From Chrysomallon squamiferum (lineage: Eukaryota; Mollusca; Gastropoda; Neomphalida; Peltospiridae): a DNA stretch of 43,048 nucleotides. The stretch lies in contig CM022675.1 in assembly GCA_012295275.1 (NCBI GenBank), forward strand, positions 4,590,665 through 4,633,712. The letters are read 5' to 3'. The translations under genes were made by a program, and so were the position numbers. Positions 12,090 through 29,816 of this stretch are shown one piece after another. The number at the start of each line of letters is the position of its first letter. Positions within the stretch are counted from its first letter, which is position 1. The notes under the pieces were generated by a model. That model saw nothing but the letters and a program-made list of their open reading frames with translations, had not been told where the DNA came from and searched no databases.

Positions 12090-12176
12090 GTGTGTGTATA
12101 TGTGTGTATGTGTATGTGCGTATGTACATGTGTGTGTACATGTGTGTGTGCGTGTGTACGTGTGTACATGTGTGAC
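12090..12176. repeat. TG/TGTA-rich simple repeat
   Basis: Alternating purine-pyrimidine run of GTGTGT, GTAC and ATGT steps. A shorter version is at the paralogous site 32498-32545 of spacer 3. Confidence 0.85.
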
Positions 12177-12826
12177 GTCAGTTAAATAGTGCAAAAGCTA
12201 TGAATGTTTTTATGTTTAATATTTTTTGGTGATGTTTCCACACAGTTGCTGTTTTGAGGAAATCTTTAACTTTAAGGTCCCGTTCTGAAACGAGATTGCC
12301 TCTCGAAAATTGTTAACAGACTTTACAGAAATTTTTCATCACGTTTTTCTACTACTTTCGGGTGACAAAACCTTTTATACTGGACAAAGAAATGAAACTA
12401 AGATCTTTAATTTGTGTTTGGTCGAGGCTATTTTTTGCAGAAAACTCGTAGACAAAACCTCGTGAACGTAACTAGTAGTGTACGAACGATGTTCGTGTAC
12501 TAGTTCGAAACACCATATAAAATGGCAGCTGTTCCAAAGTATTTCAAATAAAATTAAAACATTTTATTCACACTACAAAGTAACACTGCTGCAATACACA
12601 CAAAATTAAGAATTCAAATTTTCAATTTATCCAGTTTTTATTCAAATAGCACTTGAAACAAAGAATAAATCAATCATTCGAAAGTCAAAATATATCGATT
12701 TACCTGATGGTCCATTTGAATAGTAGCGAGGTTAATAAATATTAAAGTTAGATTAATATTTAAAAGTTAGTATAAAACACACTTCCAGTACGAAACGGAA
12801 AACAACAACAATAAAAGCAAAGACAA

Positions 12827-12861
<35 letters not shown>

Positions 12862-13203
12862 TAATAATATAACAAAAACAAAAAAGTAAATGTTAACGTG
12901 GATTTTAGAAAACACTTCCTTCAAAGGACAAATTTTGCACCAGTGCAGATTAATACTAAAATTGATAGTATAAGAACAGTTTTCACATAACTCAGGAACA
13001 AGATGAAAAATAAATCGCACTGACAAAAAGAACATTTAGATATTGGGATAAAGTACAAATACAACATATGACGGTGAAACGAATAATACAAATAATGCAA
13101 ACTATAAAAACACTAAGAGACGTTATTAACATCGGATTTAAAAAAAATAATAATAAAAATAACAACAAAAAAACAAGCTGTTAGGAAACACTGAAATAAG
13201 GTT

Positions 13204-13207
13204 TATG

Positions 13208-13258
<51 letters not shown>

Positions 13259-13260
13259 TT
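13204..13260. repeat. (ATA)n microsatellite
   Basis: Uninterrupted ATA triplets downstream of gene 2; the paralogous place in the gene 4 unit (33615-33676) also carries ATA repeats. Confidence 0.9.
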
Positions 13261-13488
13261 AATAATATATAGGATGAAACACTGCTAATATAAAAAAAAA
13301 AAAAAAAACAACAACAAAAAAATAAAAATATAAAATAAAAAATAATAAAAGAAACTCTGGTCTGAGACCCTGTTAACATAGGTTTAAAAAAAACACTTCC
13401 TAGCAGAAACAAATTTTGCATCAAAATATCGATCGACTTACTAGTGAGATTCTTTTCAATACAAATTTTCCAGAACATTATAAACAGC

Positions 13489-14186
13489 TCAGCTGATTTT
13501 AGAAACGTTGTTGTCGTTGTTGTCGGAATCGTCGTGGACGTTATCAAATATTTCGTATTTCCTAGTCGGAATTAGATTGTTAGACGAGGCAGTATATCTG
13601 CACAGACTGGGGACTGCTAAAGCCGAGGTAGCAGTATCAAGCGATGTCGTAGTTTCATCGTCAGATTGGTTAAGATGGCTGGCTATAAGGTTCTGATGTT
13701 GTTGTTGATGTTGCAGGGTTTCTGTCCATGGTGTTGTAGTCTTCATATAATTGAGGTGGATGTAGGCGTCAGATAGTCGTCTTTTCTTTGCTTGTGCTGT
13801 CGTAGGTGCTGTCTTTGTCGGAACCAAGCTGGCTGTAGACATGAGACGTTGTTGTTACCGTTTCCTTATCGTAGGTATCACAGTCACCGTTGTCGTCCTC
13901 AGCAAGGTTGGTGTAGATGTTAGATGTACGAGTTGTTGTATTTGTTGTGTCTATGTTGTTGTAGTCTCCGTCATGGCTGCCTGAGAGATGATTGTCCACT
14001 TCAGACGTTGTAGTAGTAGCTGTCTTGATATCCGGTGTGTCGTAATCTCCAGTAGATCTGTTATTGGGAAGGGCTTTAACATCTGCGATGTCGTGGTCGT
14101 TATCAATTCTGTTTTCGACGTTGACTGTAACTCCGCTTGGGACGTTGTTGTATACATTGTGGTTTCCTTGATACTGATTCAAGTTC
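13489..14186 (-). pseudogene. Gene 2 decayed distal tail
   Basis: Sequence homologous to the gene 3 and gene 4 tails, but lying after the in-frame TAA at 14187-14189. A two-base deletion just beyond shifts the frame; read in the shifted frame it gives NHNVYNNVPSG, DYDTPDIKTATTTTSEVDNHL, SNIYTNL and SHVYSQL, stopping at 13769-13771 (KEKTTI). A further 8-bp loss there shifts the last part (SLCRYTASSNNLIPTRK). Either 3' UTR or, if the TAA were bypassed by splicing, an alternative tail; I see no splice sites that do this cleanly. Confidence 0.75.
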
Positions 14187-21040
<6,854 letters not shown>

Positions 21041-21090
21041 TATTTCGTTTTGTTTTCTTCTCTTTATTTTTATATGCGAAACTTCTTATG

Positions 21091-21122
21091 CAAGTTGATA
21101 TAAAACCGAGTTTTGCTAAAAC
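21091..21122 (-). promoter_or_regulatory. Conserved core promoter, gene 2
   Basis: Minus strand GTTTTAGCAAAACTCGG then TTTTATATCAAC, TATA-like element about 60 bases before the ATG at 21040. Identical core in genes 3 and 5. Confidence 0.6.
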
Positions 21123-22879
21123 AACAACTAAGTAGATAATAATACACAGAGTAATCAGACAAAAGTCACCAGTCCACTGTGTATAGAATCCGTCAACTGG
21201 AACCTTAGCCGATACAGCTAGTCGCTTCACAGTAAATCTTGATCAATGACTGGGTACTTAGATTACAGAATACATTGTTTGTAACTTTGTGATTAGAAAC
21301 GATACGTCCGCTTTACTAATGTAACTAATAGTACAATACAATGAATTACATAGATACATACACAAATACATTCATGCATGCATATACAGATAAATACATA
21401 CATATATGTATGTATACATACATCTAGACATACAAACACACAAAATATAAATACAGTTTGTTTTCACACAGCACCTATTCCCGATTTATTTTCACCTATT
21501 CACAACATATTTTCATATCCAGCTGTTCACAGCTAATATTCACTTAAATACCTATTCCCAGATTATTTTTATATAGGCGTGTTCACGGCTTGTTTTCACG
21601 TATACGTATTTCCAGCTTATTTTTATCAATACGCATTCTCAGCCTATTTTCCTATATTTACGTATTACCAGCCTGTTTTCTTAAACATCTGTTCCCAGCT
21701 AATTTTCAGGACGACAACGTAAGATTACAGAGAGAACAGACAATGTTAGATTAAAAACCAGTGTCTACTTCAGTTGTTTGCAAAGCTGACAAATACGAGA
21801 AGTGTTGGATATTACTGGTTCTAATAATCTAGTAAATGTCTCTTTTAATAAAAGAACTTTGACCTGTCACATTTGTTTGAAAACAATTAATAATAAGTTT
21901 GTATAATTCGAGCATTGGTGTATAGAATGTTTATACTAATTAAACAGCTACAATTTAGATCATCTTCACAGTTGGCTAAGTTCTACCTGTAAAGTAGTTT
22001 ATCTATTTTTAAAATTCTTTGTCGTACAGGTAAAGAACAATAATCTTTGTCTGCAAATAAATTCTTTAAATTCATTCAGCTTAAAATTCTGTTTGTCTGT
22101 TCTGTGATTTTCATTTGAAGATTGTTTATAACAAAATAAAGTCGCTTGTGTTGTTTATGTTTAGTGATGTCAGTCACTCTCCATACTACAAAATTGCTTG
22201 TTTCACTTTGTTAAACTAGAAACTTTGAAGTTGACGAATGTCAGGTCTCCCAGGTAGTAATGAGATAACAACGTGTTTTGTCACATTTTTGTACTCATCA
22301 CGTTTTATTACTAAATTTACGATAAGTAATATAATTGAAAAATCTCACTAGAAAAAAAAAAAAAAAAGAGATAAGAACTGAACTTTATTTCTTTAGTTAT
22401 ATCCTATGATATTATCAGTGAACCTCCTTCATTTTAAACACAAAACGTGTTTTTTGTTTAATGTACAGATCAGTGTAGATTAGGCCACACTTTTTGTATT
22501 AGTTTAATTAAAAAAAAGGTTTCACTCAAATTCAGGGTGTGTATGTGTGTGTCACAAACAAAAATGAAATCAGGCAGGTTTACAGTGTATATTTTATTTA
22601 ATAATGATGTGCTATCTCTAGTAAAACACGCAGTTTAACGTTTAGCACGGGTGTAACTAATCTGACTTGAGATTACCGCGACTTTTGTGGATCGTAATAA
22701 AGTGCAGCGCAGTCTAAGATAGCTCAGATTGGCAAATGGAGCAGAACACACAGGCGATTACATAATGACGTTGTCACAGAGGTCGTCATAATCTCTCCTA
22801 TCTCTTACTGTCACATTTTATCTTTCTTCTTCTTTCTTACCCTCCCATTGTTATTAATATCATTAATACATCGCCATTA

Positions 22880-22946
<67 letters not shown>
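22880..22946. repeat. (TTA)n microsatellite
   Basis: Uninterrupted TTA triplets; the same site is shorter in spacers 1 and 3 and is (TAA)n at 38848-38896 in the inverted spacer 4. Confidence 0.9.
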
Positions 22947-22947
<1 letters not shown>

Positions 22948-23316
22948 TTTATTAAATAAATATATATTATCAGTGAGAAATATGTGACTGATAACACTGG
23001 TTTGAGATGATAGTCACTCTTTTAGTTAAACTCTGCTGTTTGTTTGTTCAATTAACTGAAACTTCACACTGTTTATTCATTGGACCCAGTCTGTGAAGCC
23101 TCAAAAAGCAATCATGGAAAGATGGCGAGATATCAAGAACAGTTGTCTCACAAAAAAAATAAAATTAAAATAAAAAATAAAATTAATACATTACACTACA
23201 CTAAGTTTCACAGTTAAAATAAAATTAATATATTACATTACACTAACTTTCACAGTTAAAATAAAATTAATATATTACATTATACTAAGTTTCACAGTTG
23301 TGTTTCCCTCATTTAG

Positions 23317-23379
23317 AGAGCTCGTAACTAGAAAAACTCCTAAGTTAGGCACTCGTAAATCGAGGTACTACTGTATATA
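23317..23379. mobile_element. Terminal fragment of the 17.2-kb MITE family
   Basis: CTCGTAACTAGAAAAACTCC ... ACTCGTAAATCGAGGTACTAC aligns with the right end of 17212-17457. In paralogous spacers the flanking GAGAGCTCGT continues into different sequence, so this marks an insertion or rearrangement point. Confidence 0.4.
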
Positions 23380-24226
23380 CAAACATACATAGACACATAT
23401 AGACATATATACACATGCATAAATATACAGACACTGTTGAGCTATTTAATATAATAGTTGTAATAAATTTGTGCATCAAGTAAGGTTTGTGATTGCTTCA
23501 TCTATTGGAAAACTGTAGCACATCACAAACTGGAATTTAGGATTTCTGAATTTTGAATAAATTTTCCTTAACCTTTTATAATAATAAGAAAAAAAAATAA
23601 AGAAACAAAACATAACTAAATAATAAAAATAACAAATGATAACAGAAAAATAAAAAATAAATTTAAAAAAAAGGTGGATTTCAGAAAGCCCTTCCCTGAA
23701 GCGACAAATTTTGTTTTAGTGCACGTTAATACTTAAAATGTTAGTATAAGAACACATTTCACAAATCACAGAAATAAGATAAAAAATAAATCGCATTGAT
23801 GAAAAGTTCATTTAGATGTTAGGATAAACTACAAATACAAAGTAAAAGGTAAAAATAATAATACAAATAATCAAACAATAAAAGCGGTATTAGACACTAA
23901 TAACACCGTGTTTAAAACAACAACAACAGCATCAAAATAAATAATAAAATAACTCTGAAATAATAATAATAATAAAAAGTGGTATGAGACACTTTTAAGA
24001 TGGATTTCAAAAAACACTTCATAGCAGACGACAAATTTTGTACTAAAATATCGATCGAGTTACTACTGACTTCAGAAATTTCCAGAACAAAATAAAAAGT
24101 TCCACTGCCTTCAGAAACGTTGTCGTTGTTGTCGAAATCGTCGTGGACGTTATCAGAGATTTCGGATTTCCTAGTAGGAATGTGATTGTTAGACGAAGCA
24201 GTTTGTCTATACAGACTGGGGTGTGG

Positions 24227-24971
24227 TTAATCAGAAGTAACAGCATCAGCGATGTCGTAGAGGTCGCTGTCAGCTTGGTTAAGATGGTTATACAATTCTG
24301 ATGTTGTTGTTGCTGTTGGAGGTTTTCTGTCCATTGTGTCGTAGTCTTCTGAATCGACGAGGTGGCTGTAGACGTCAGATACAGTTGCAGTTGTCTTTTC
24401 TTTGTTTGTGCTGTCGTAGTCGCTATCATTGTCAACACCAAGCCGGTTGTAGACATTAGACGTTGTTGTTTTCTTTTCCTTATCACAGGTATCGTAGTCA
24501 TCGTCGTTGTCCCCAGCAAGGTTAGATCTATGAGTTGTTGTATTTGTTGTGTCTGTGCTGTCGTAGTCTCGTTCATGACTGCTTGAGACCTGTTTGTCTA
24601 CTTTAGATGTCGTAGTAGCTGCCGTGTTGATATACGGTGTGTCGTTGTCTCCGTTGTTGTGGTCAGCAGTAGATCTGTTAAAGGGAAGTACATTAACATC
24701 TGCTTTAACATCTGCGATGTCGTAGTCGTTATCATTTCTGTTTTCCACGTTGACAGTAACTCCATTTGGGACGTTGCAGTAAACACTGTGGTTCCCTTGA
24801 TTTTCTGATTCAAACTCATAATCTGCCGACGTCGATGTCGTTGTTACCTCATAACTCGGATTTGCGTGATCACGTTGTAAATCTTCAGCAGAGCTGGTTT
24901 CATTGTTTCTTTTGTTAAAATTAATTCTTGATTCTTGTAACTTCTGAGTTTTAAAACAAAATCTACGTGTT
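24227..24971 (-). CDS. Gene 3 long cytoplasmic-tail exon
   Basis: 248 codons including the stop, open throughout. Motifs in order: basic TRRFCFK; NPSY (24851-24862, NPxY type); SVYCNV (ITIM pattern and pY-x-N); VYNRL; VYSHL; LYNHL; LYDIA. The modules repeat as TTTS-x-x-Y-x-x-L followed by acidic DYD-x3-D-(K/R). It lacks the IYNNL motif of the other copies through a 12-base deletion near 24525. TAA at 24227-24229 replaces a sense codon of gene 4; downstream in-frame sequence (PHPSLYRQTASSNNHIPTRK) is still recognisable, so about 45 further residues were probably once translated. Confidence 0.7.
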
Positions 24972-25020
24972 CTGGAAAAGAAAAAGTACACTACATATAT
25001 GTACAAACAAACATACCTTC

Positions 25021-25023
<3 letters not shown>

Positions 25024-25085
<62 letters not shown>
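25024..25085. repeat. (TA)n microsatellite
   Basis: TA run in the intron between membrane and tail exons of gene 3. Confidence 0.93.
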
Positions 25086-25089
<4 letters not shown>

Positions 25090-25128
25090 TATACACGTAT
25101 CATCATACATATATTTCAAGAAACTTAC

Positions 25129-25204
25129 CGTTTAATCCACAATAAAATCACGACTGCGACAAACAACACTACTACAACAGCAGCAACACCACCGCCAGCT
25201 AGTG
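25129..25204 (-). CDS. Gene 3 transmembrane exon
   Basis: 76 bp, phase 1 to 2: ALAGGGVAAVVVVLFVAVVI then LLWIKR. Same length and phase as genes 2 and 4, with acceptor TTTGTAG|CA and donor AAACG|GTAAG. Confidence 0.83.
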
Positions 25205-25699
25205 CTACAAATTACAGAGAGAGAGAGATGGCTTTGGTGATGTATATTCAATCCAGATATTTCCAACATAAAAGAAATTTAGTGACAAGTTATATTTATA
25301 ATATTATTTTTCAAGTAATATTTTCTTAAAGCGGATGAATACATACAGATAAATATACTGGAAACCCACTTACTGCTTTTTATAATCGTCAATATCTATA
25401 CAACAAAATTATTTCTCAAATCAAATAATAAATATAATAATGGTGATGATGATGATGATGATATTGATACTAACAGTAATAAAAAAAACAAAAAAAACAA
25501 CAAACCCAACTAAAATCGATTAAAGAAATGTTTACCATTTGTTGTTTGGAAAGAAATGTTGCGTGCCAAAGTTCACCTAAAATATAAAACTATTACATCA
25601 TAGAACTATCATGATCATCATGTTGTTTTATTATTATTATTACTATTATTATTATTATTATTATACGTGTTTGGTTAGGAGAAAGAAAATCTTACTGAC

Positions 25700-25951
25700 C
25701 AGGTATGTTTTCTCTGTTACCAACTTCCGACTGTGCGCTACTTTTAAGTGGAGTTGTCTCCCTTCTCTTATACTGAGACGTTGGTGCTGCATTCGTGTTA
25801 TGTGTAGTAGACTCTGGTAACTGTTCTGTCGGTGCTGAGGTCGTCGGGTTTTTCGTGTTTGGATAGAATGTTGTTGTTTCTACAGTAGATAGGGATTCCC
25901 TGGTAGTTGTCGATGATGATGTTGTTGTTGTAGACTTTGTTACGTTTTTGT
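25700..25951 (-). CDS. Gene 3 stalk exon
   Basis: 252 bp, phase 1 to 1: YKNVTKSTTTTSSSTTTRES, STVETTTFYPN, TTSAPTEQLPESTT. Mucin-like and 63 bp longer than in gene 1, the extra part being a Thr/Ser insertion. Confidence 0.78.
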
Positions 25952-26489
25952 CTACAAATTCAATCAAGAAGTTAACATAGATGTAAAAGATGTAATTAAT
26001 AAGTATAAAAACATAATTAATAAATAACGATTGGTCATTTTCGCTAGTTTGAAGATGAAATATTAAATGATAAATAAATAAATATGTGTAATGTAACAAC
26101 GACATCAACAACAGTAATATAATTATTATTCTTCCTCTTTTTGTTTACTTTTTCATGAAATTTTTTTTTATAAAACTTTAAAAAAAAAAATTAATCTATA
26201 AATTAATTAATGAATAAGGAAGAAGAAAAAGGTGTACTTACATTTTTGACAAACTGATTTCTTTTTTAAATTAGACTCTAAAATGTTCATATCAACTTTG
26301 AAACGGGGAGGGAGAGTTAGCCACTTCCAATCCTTTGTCCACGTCATGCTTTCTGTAAACTTTGCATCATTATAATGTTCATGTATTACTGAACCTGTTA
26401 GAAAACACAAATCAGTATCAGTGAAATGCACAATTATGTCTCCTACAAGTATAAAAATACTGCTATTTCTTCCTTTACGGTCACCACCA

Positions 26490-26640
26490 CTACTACTGCT
26501 ACTGCTGCTGCTGCTACTATTATTACTGTTACTTCTACTTCCACCATTACCACTACTACTACTACCATTACTACTGCTACTAGTTATAACCGTATACTGC
26601 TTCTACTGTTACTACTACTGCTACTATTGCTAGTGGTGCT
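26490..26640. repeat. Imperfect (ACT/GCT)n triplet tract
   Basis: CTA, CTG and CCA triplets in intron 6 of gene 3, paralogous to the similar tract at 2510-2710 in gene 1. Poly-Leu/Thr frames here are artefacts. Confidence 0.8.
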
Positions 26641-28170
26641 GCGGCAGCTATACTATAGGCAACTAAAGCGGCAATTTCCACAGTCTATAAATAAAATGAT
26701 GTATGACTTTTATTAACTGTACTTTGGTGATATGAAGAAATAGTCCAAACGTTTCAGCTTACTTCCTCGTTATGCTTTATTCGTTGTTTTTTTGTTTGTT
26801 TGTTGTTGTTTTTTTAAGTAAAGCAGCAAAATAACTCAATTAAAAATGTCTGGGAATGTCTTTTTTCTGTAGTCGTAAGATAATTGTAAAAAGAGCGGCT
26901 CTGTTTTGAAGAGATAAAATGGCGATTTGAAATGTTTTCTAACCTGTATCATATACTAAAACAAAGATAAAAATATGAACATATATCTAGTTTAATATTT
27001 ATATTTCATTTCTTTAATTATTTGTAACGCCACAGATATTCTTAAACTGCTGTGAGAAAGTAAATTTATTAAAGATGATTTTCAGTTACCAGTACCATTA
27101 ATCCATCGCCATTCAACCTGCCTCCGAAGTCCAACCCAGAAATCATCTTCACTGTAGTCACGTGACAAAAGTGTTGTCAATGACGACAGTGTCTCATTGG
27201 TTAGTTTGGACAGATTGCAGTTAGCGTTGGAGCTGACCCAGTCTGTTGGTTCATTTGAATCTGTTTCACTGAAGTCATTCCCTAAAATAAAATAAAAATA
27301 AGCAAATCAGCAAACGCACAATAAGAACAGAAAGAAAATATATAGCAGCAGCAACGACAACAACCTAAAGAAAAACAACAACAACAACAACATCAAATAA
27401 TAATAATAACAACAACAATAATGATGATGATGATACTGAAGACGACAACAACAACAACAGAAGACAAACAAAAACGGGAGAAAGCAGAAGAATGATTTAT
27501 GTAATAGAAATTTTATTTATTTTCTTGTTTCCTTATTACCACATAATAATTTGTATTTAAATAGTTTACCTGCACAAACACTGTATGGTGTTTCGTTTTC
27601 ACAATTTTGAAATCCAAGTTTTAACATTTCTTTGTCGTCGTCGTATCTGATGTAGCCACAGTTTGAGTCGCCGTTGACTTTGAGAATAATCTTCACTGAA
27701 GTCGGAAGACTTTGTGACAAAAATGTCCACTAATTAACAATTTTTATGTATATATTGACTGTTTGTTTGTTTGTTTACTTTTTCATTTGTGCAGTTGTCA
27801 GTAACATTACTAAAATATATACATGAATATTAGAATATTTATAATATGAATATATAACGTGAAGGAAACATTCACTACTTTATATTTAAACACAATTTAT
27901 TAAATGCAGTTAACTATATTTTAAAAGATTACTTTCATTATTATTCTTATTATTCTTATTCGTATTCTTCTTATTATTAAATGCAATTTAAATTTTGTTT
28001 CCACTCTTACCAATCTTGTACACAGAAATAAAGTTTTCTCCACCACAGAATTCTGTGTAGCTTCCTGCACATCTGACACAATCTTCTCTCTTACTTAGTC
28101 CACTGTCAGCAATTTTACAAAAACAACGTCTACCTTAAAAACAAAAACAAAAAAACATCTTGTTATTTCT

Positions 28171-28190
28171 TGTTGGTGTTATTATTATTA

Positions 28191-28231
<41 letters not shown>

Positions 28232-28232
28232 G
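28171..28232. repeat. (TTA)n microsatellite
   Basis: Intron 3 of gene 3; at the equivalent place gene 1 has TTA/TAG repeats (4187-4300) and gene 5 has (TTA)n (42470-42545). Confidence 0.9.
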
Positions 28233-29784
28233 TTATTTTTTGTTGTTATTATTATTGTAAATTTTGTTGTTGTTATTATTATTATTACTGTTACTGATGT
28301 CGTCGTTGTGTTATTATCATTATTGTTGTTGATCTCGCTTAAAAAGCTAAAAAATGAGAAAGAATTAAAAAATAATAATAAAAATAATATAATATAAATA
28401 AATAAATAAACAAAAATAAATAAAGTAAATAAATTAAATAAAACTAAAACTAAATAAAAAAAAATTAAATGAAACAAACAAACAGACAAACTTACTTGTA
28501 GACCCACAGTATCAGAAGAAGCTCTACACTTGATGAAACAAGAGAATGCGCTGTTATCTTGTAACGTGTAGTTACTTGTAAGTTCAGTTGTATCTGTTTC
28601 TCCTTTGTGTTGAAATAACGGTTCATCTGTCTCTGAGAAAGTGACAACAATTTAAAACTGTATTTTGTTACTGAACTGAGATTTATAAACACAAAATGAA
28701 ACCAGTAAATTATACCTACCAGTCCACATCCAAGGTGTATGCGTCTCAAAAGCTCCTACCCAATAGTCGTTGTCTTCTTGCATTACAGAATAAAGTTTGT
28801 CGTAGTCTAAACCAGAATGATGAACAACGAGTCTGCCTCCTGCCTCCTCACAGCCAGAATACGCTGCCTCCCACCAAGTTTGTTTTTTATCCAGTGTAAA
28901 ATATTCTTCTAACATTTCTTCTTGTTTTCTGTCAGACCACGGACCTGTGTTAATTTATTAATATTTATCTTAATTATTTATTTTGGATTATGTTGATGAA
29001 AATTTATATTATGTTATATATACCTTTATACATACGTAATTTTTTATATTGTACAAATTTACACATACATATTTATACTGTTATGTTTTATAAATTTATA
29101 AATAATTACTTAGTTATGCTATGTTGTGTTTTAGTCAAGTTATGTAATATGTAATACTGCAACGTTATTATTATTGTTATGTTACGTTATGTTATGTAAT
29201 TTAATAAATAATATTGCTGTTATTTGTATTTAGGTAGGTCAAAATACATTAGCTAATGTTGCATTTATAGTAAATAGTTTATTTTTAAACTATGTTATGT
29301 CATAACGTGTTGGTTTATGCTGTTATGTTAAATCCTATTTCGTATTGTTGTTACGCTATGCAGTTATTGTTATTTGTTGTCGTCGTTATTGTTGTTGTTG
29401 ATGTTGTTACTGTTATTATTGTTACTGTCGTTCATCTTGTTATTGTTGTTTTCGTTGTTATTATTATTATTAACAACGATACGAGCATTTCATGTTAAAC
29501 ATTGATTACACATTCAGAAGGCTCTATTTTGAAAAAGGTCTGCTTTTAACATTATCATCATATACAAGAAATCTCAATAAATAAAAATTATCTCCCCCAG
29601 CCTTATACATACTTCAAATGACTTGAAGTACAACGAACAAATTAATTTAAATAAATAGAAAACTTACTTAGTCTTTCTGCACGTATTCCCTGATTGTAGA
29701 TCGTTAATATAATCACTGCTTTTAGTAAATTCATTATTTCTTTTTGTTTTCTTCTCTTTATTTTTACTTACGAAACTTCTTACG

Positions 29785-29816
29785 CTAGACGATATAAAAC
29801 CGAGTTTTGCTAAAAC
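29785..29816 (-). promoter_or_regulatory. Conserved core promoter, gene 3
   Basis: GGTTTTAGCAAAACTCGG then TTTTATATCGTC on the minus strand, TATA-like element about 60 bases before the ATG at 29734. Confidence 0.6.

Larger units (their letters stand above)
10939..13480. other. Spacer 1, right part
   Basis: No gene seen. Contains the conserved block around ATGCGCAGCGCAGTCTTAAA (10999), triplet tracts near 11210, a TG-rich run 12090-12176, and a block 12280-12490 also found at 32640-32850 and, inverted, at 38049-38200. Then comes a duplicated stretch (ACACTTCCT...GACAAATTTTG at about 12913 and 13395) that recurs next to the 3' end of genes 3 and 4. Confidence 0.6.
21123..24000. other. Spacer 2, no gene seen
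   Basis: Shortest spacer. In order: CATACA/TACATA simple repeats (21340-21450), degenerate CAGCTTATTTT repeats (21500-21700), the conserved GACAATGTT...ACCAGTGTCTACTTCAG block, the GTCGCTTGTGTTG block, a single diverged 48-bp unit (22612), the GCAGCGCAGTC block (22705), a (TTA)n run, a short triplicated ~56-bp repeat around TTTCACAGTTAAAATAAAAT (23200-23300) and a MITE fragment. Confidence 0.6.
24227..29734 (-). pseudogene. Gene 3: class-A receptor, full exon set, probably disabled
   Basis: All ten exons present: 29668-29734 (signal), 28720-28944 (lectin N-half), 28496-28632 and 28011-28134 (WSC), 27570-27709, 27096-27281 (DFWVGLRRQVEWRWING), 26242-26394, 25700-25951 (longer Thr-rich stalk), 25129-25204 (membrane helix), 24227-24971 (tail). 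If in frame it would be about 700 residues. Lesions: the exon-4 acceptor CAG is TAA, leaving AG one base later, which shifts the frame to an early stop; exon 5 lacks the first base found in the other copies. A GT four bases past the exon 3 donor would rescue the first lesion but not the second. Either a pseudogene, a truncated secreted lectin form, or two assembly errors; the long intact 3' exons favour recent inactivation or error. Confidence 0.6.

Noticed and set aside
13200-13547. 114-codon minus-strand frame downstream of gene 2
   Set aside because: Runs from relic tail sequence in a shifted phase into poly-Leu from a TTA microsatellite; no independent support.
24043-24576. 177-codon minus-strand frame overlapping the gene 3 tail (Thr-rich)
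   Set aside because: It is a different phase of the tail exon; the low-complexity ACA/ACG codons keep it open. The tail frame itself has conserved tyrosine modules and correct splice phase.
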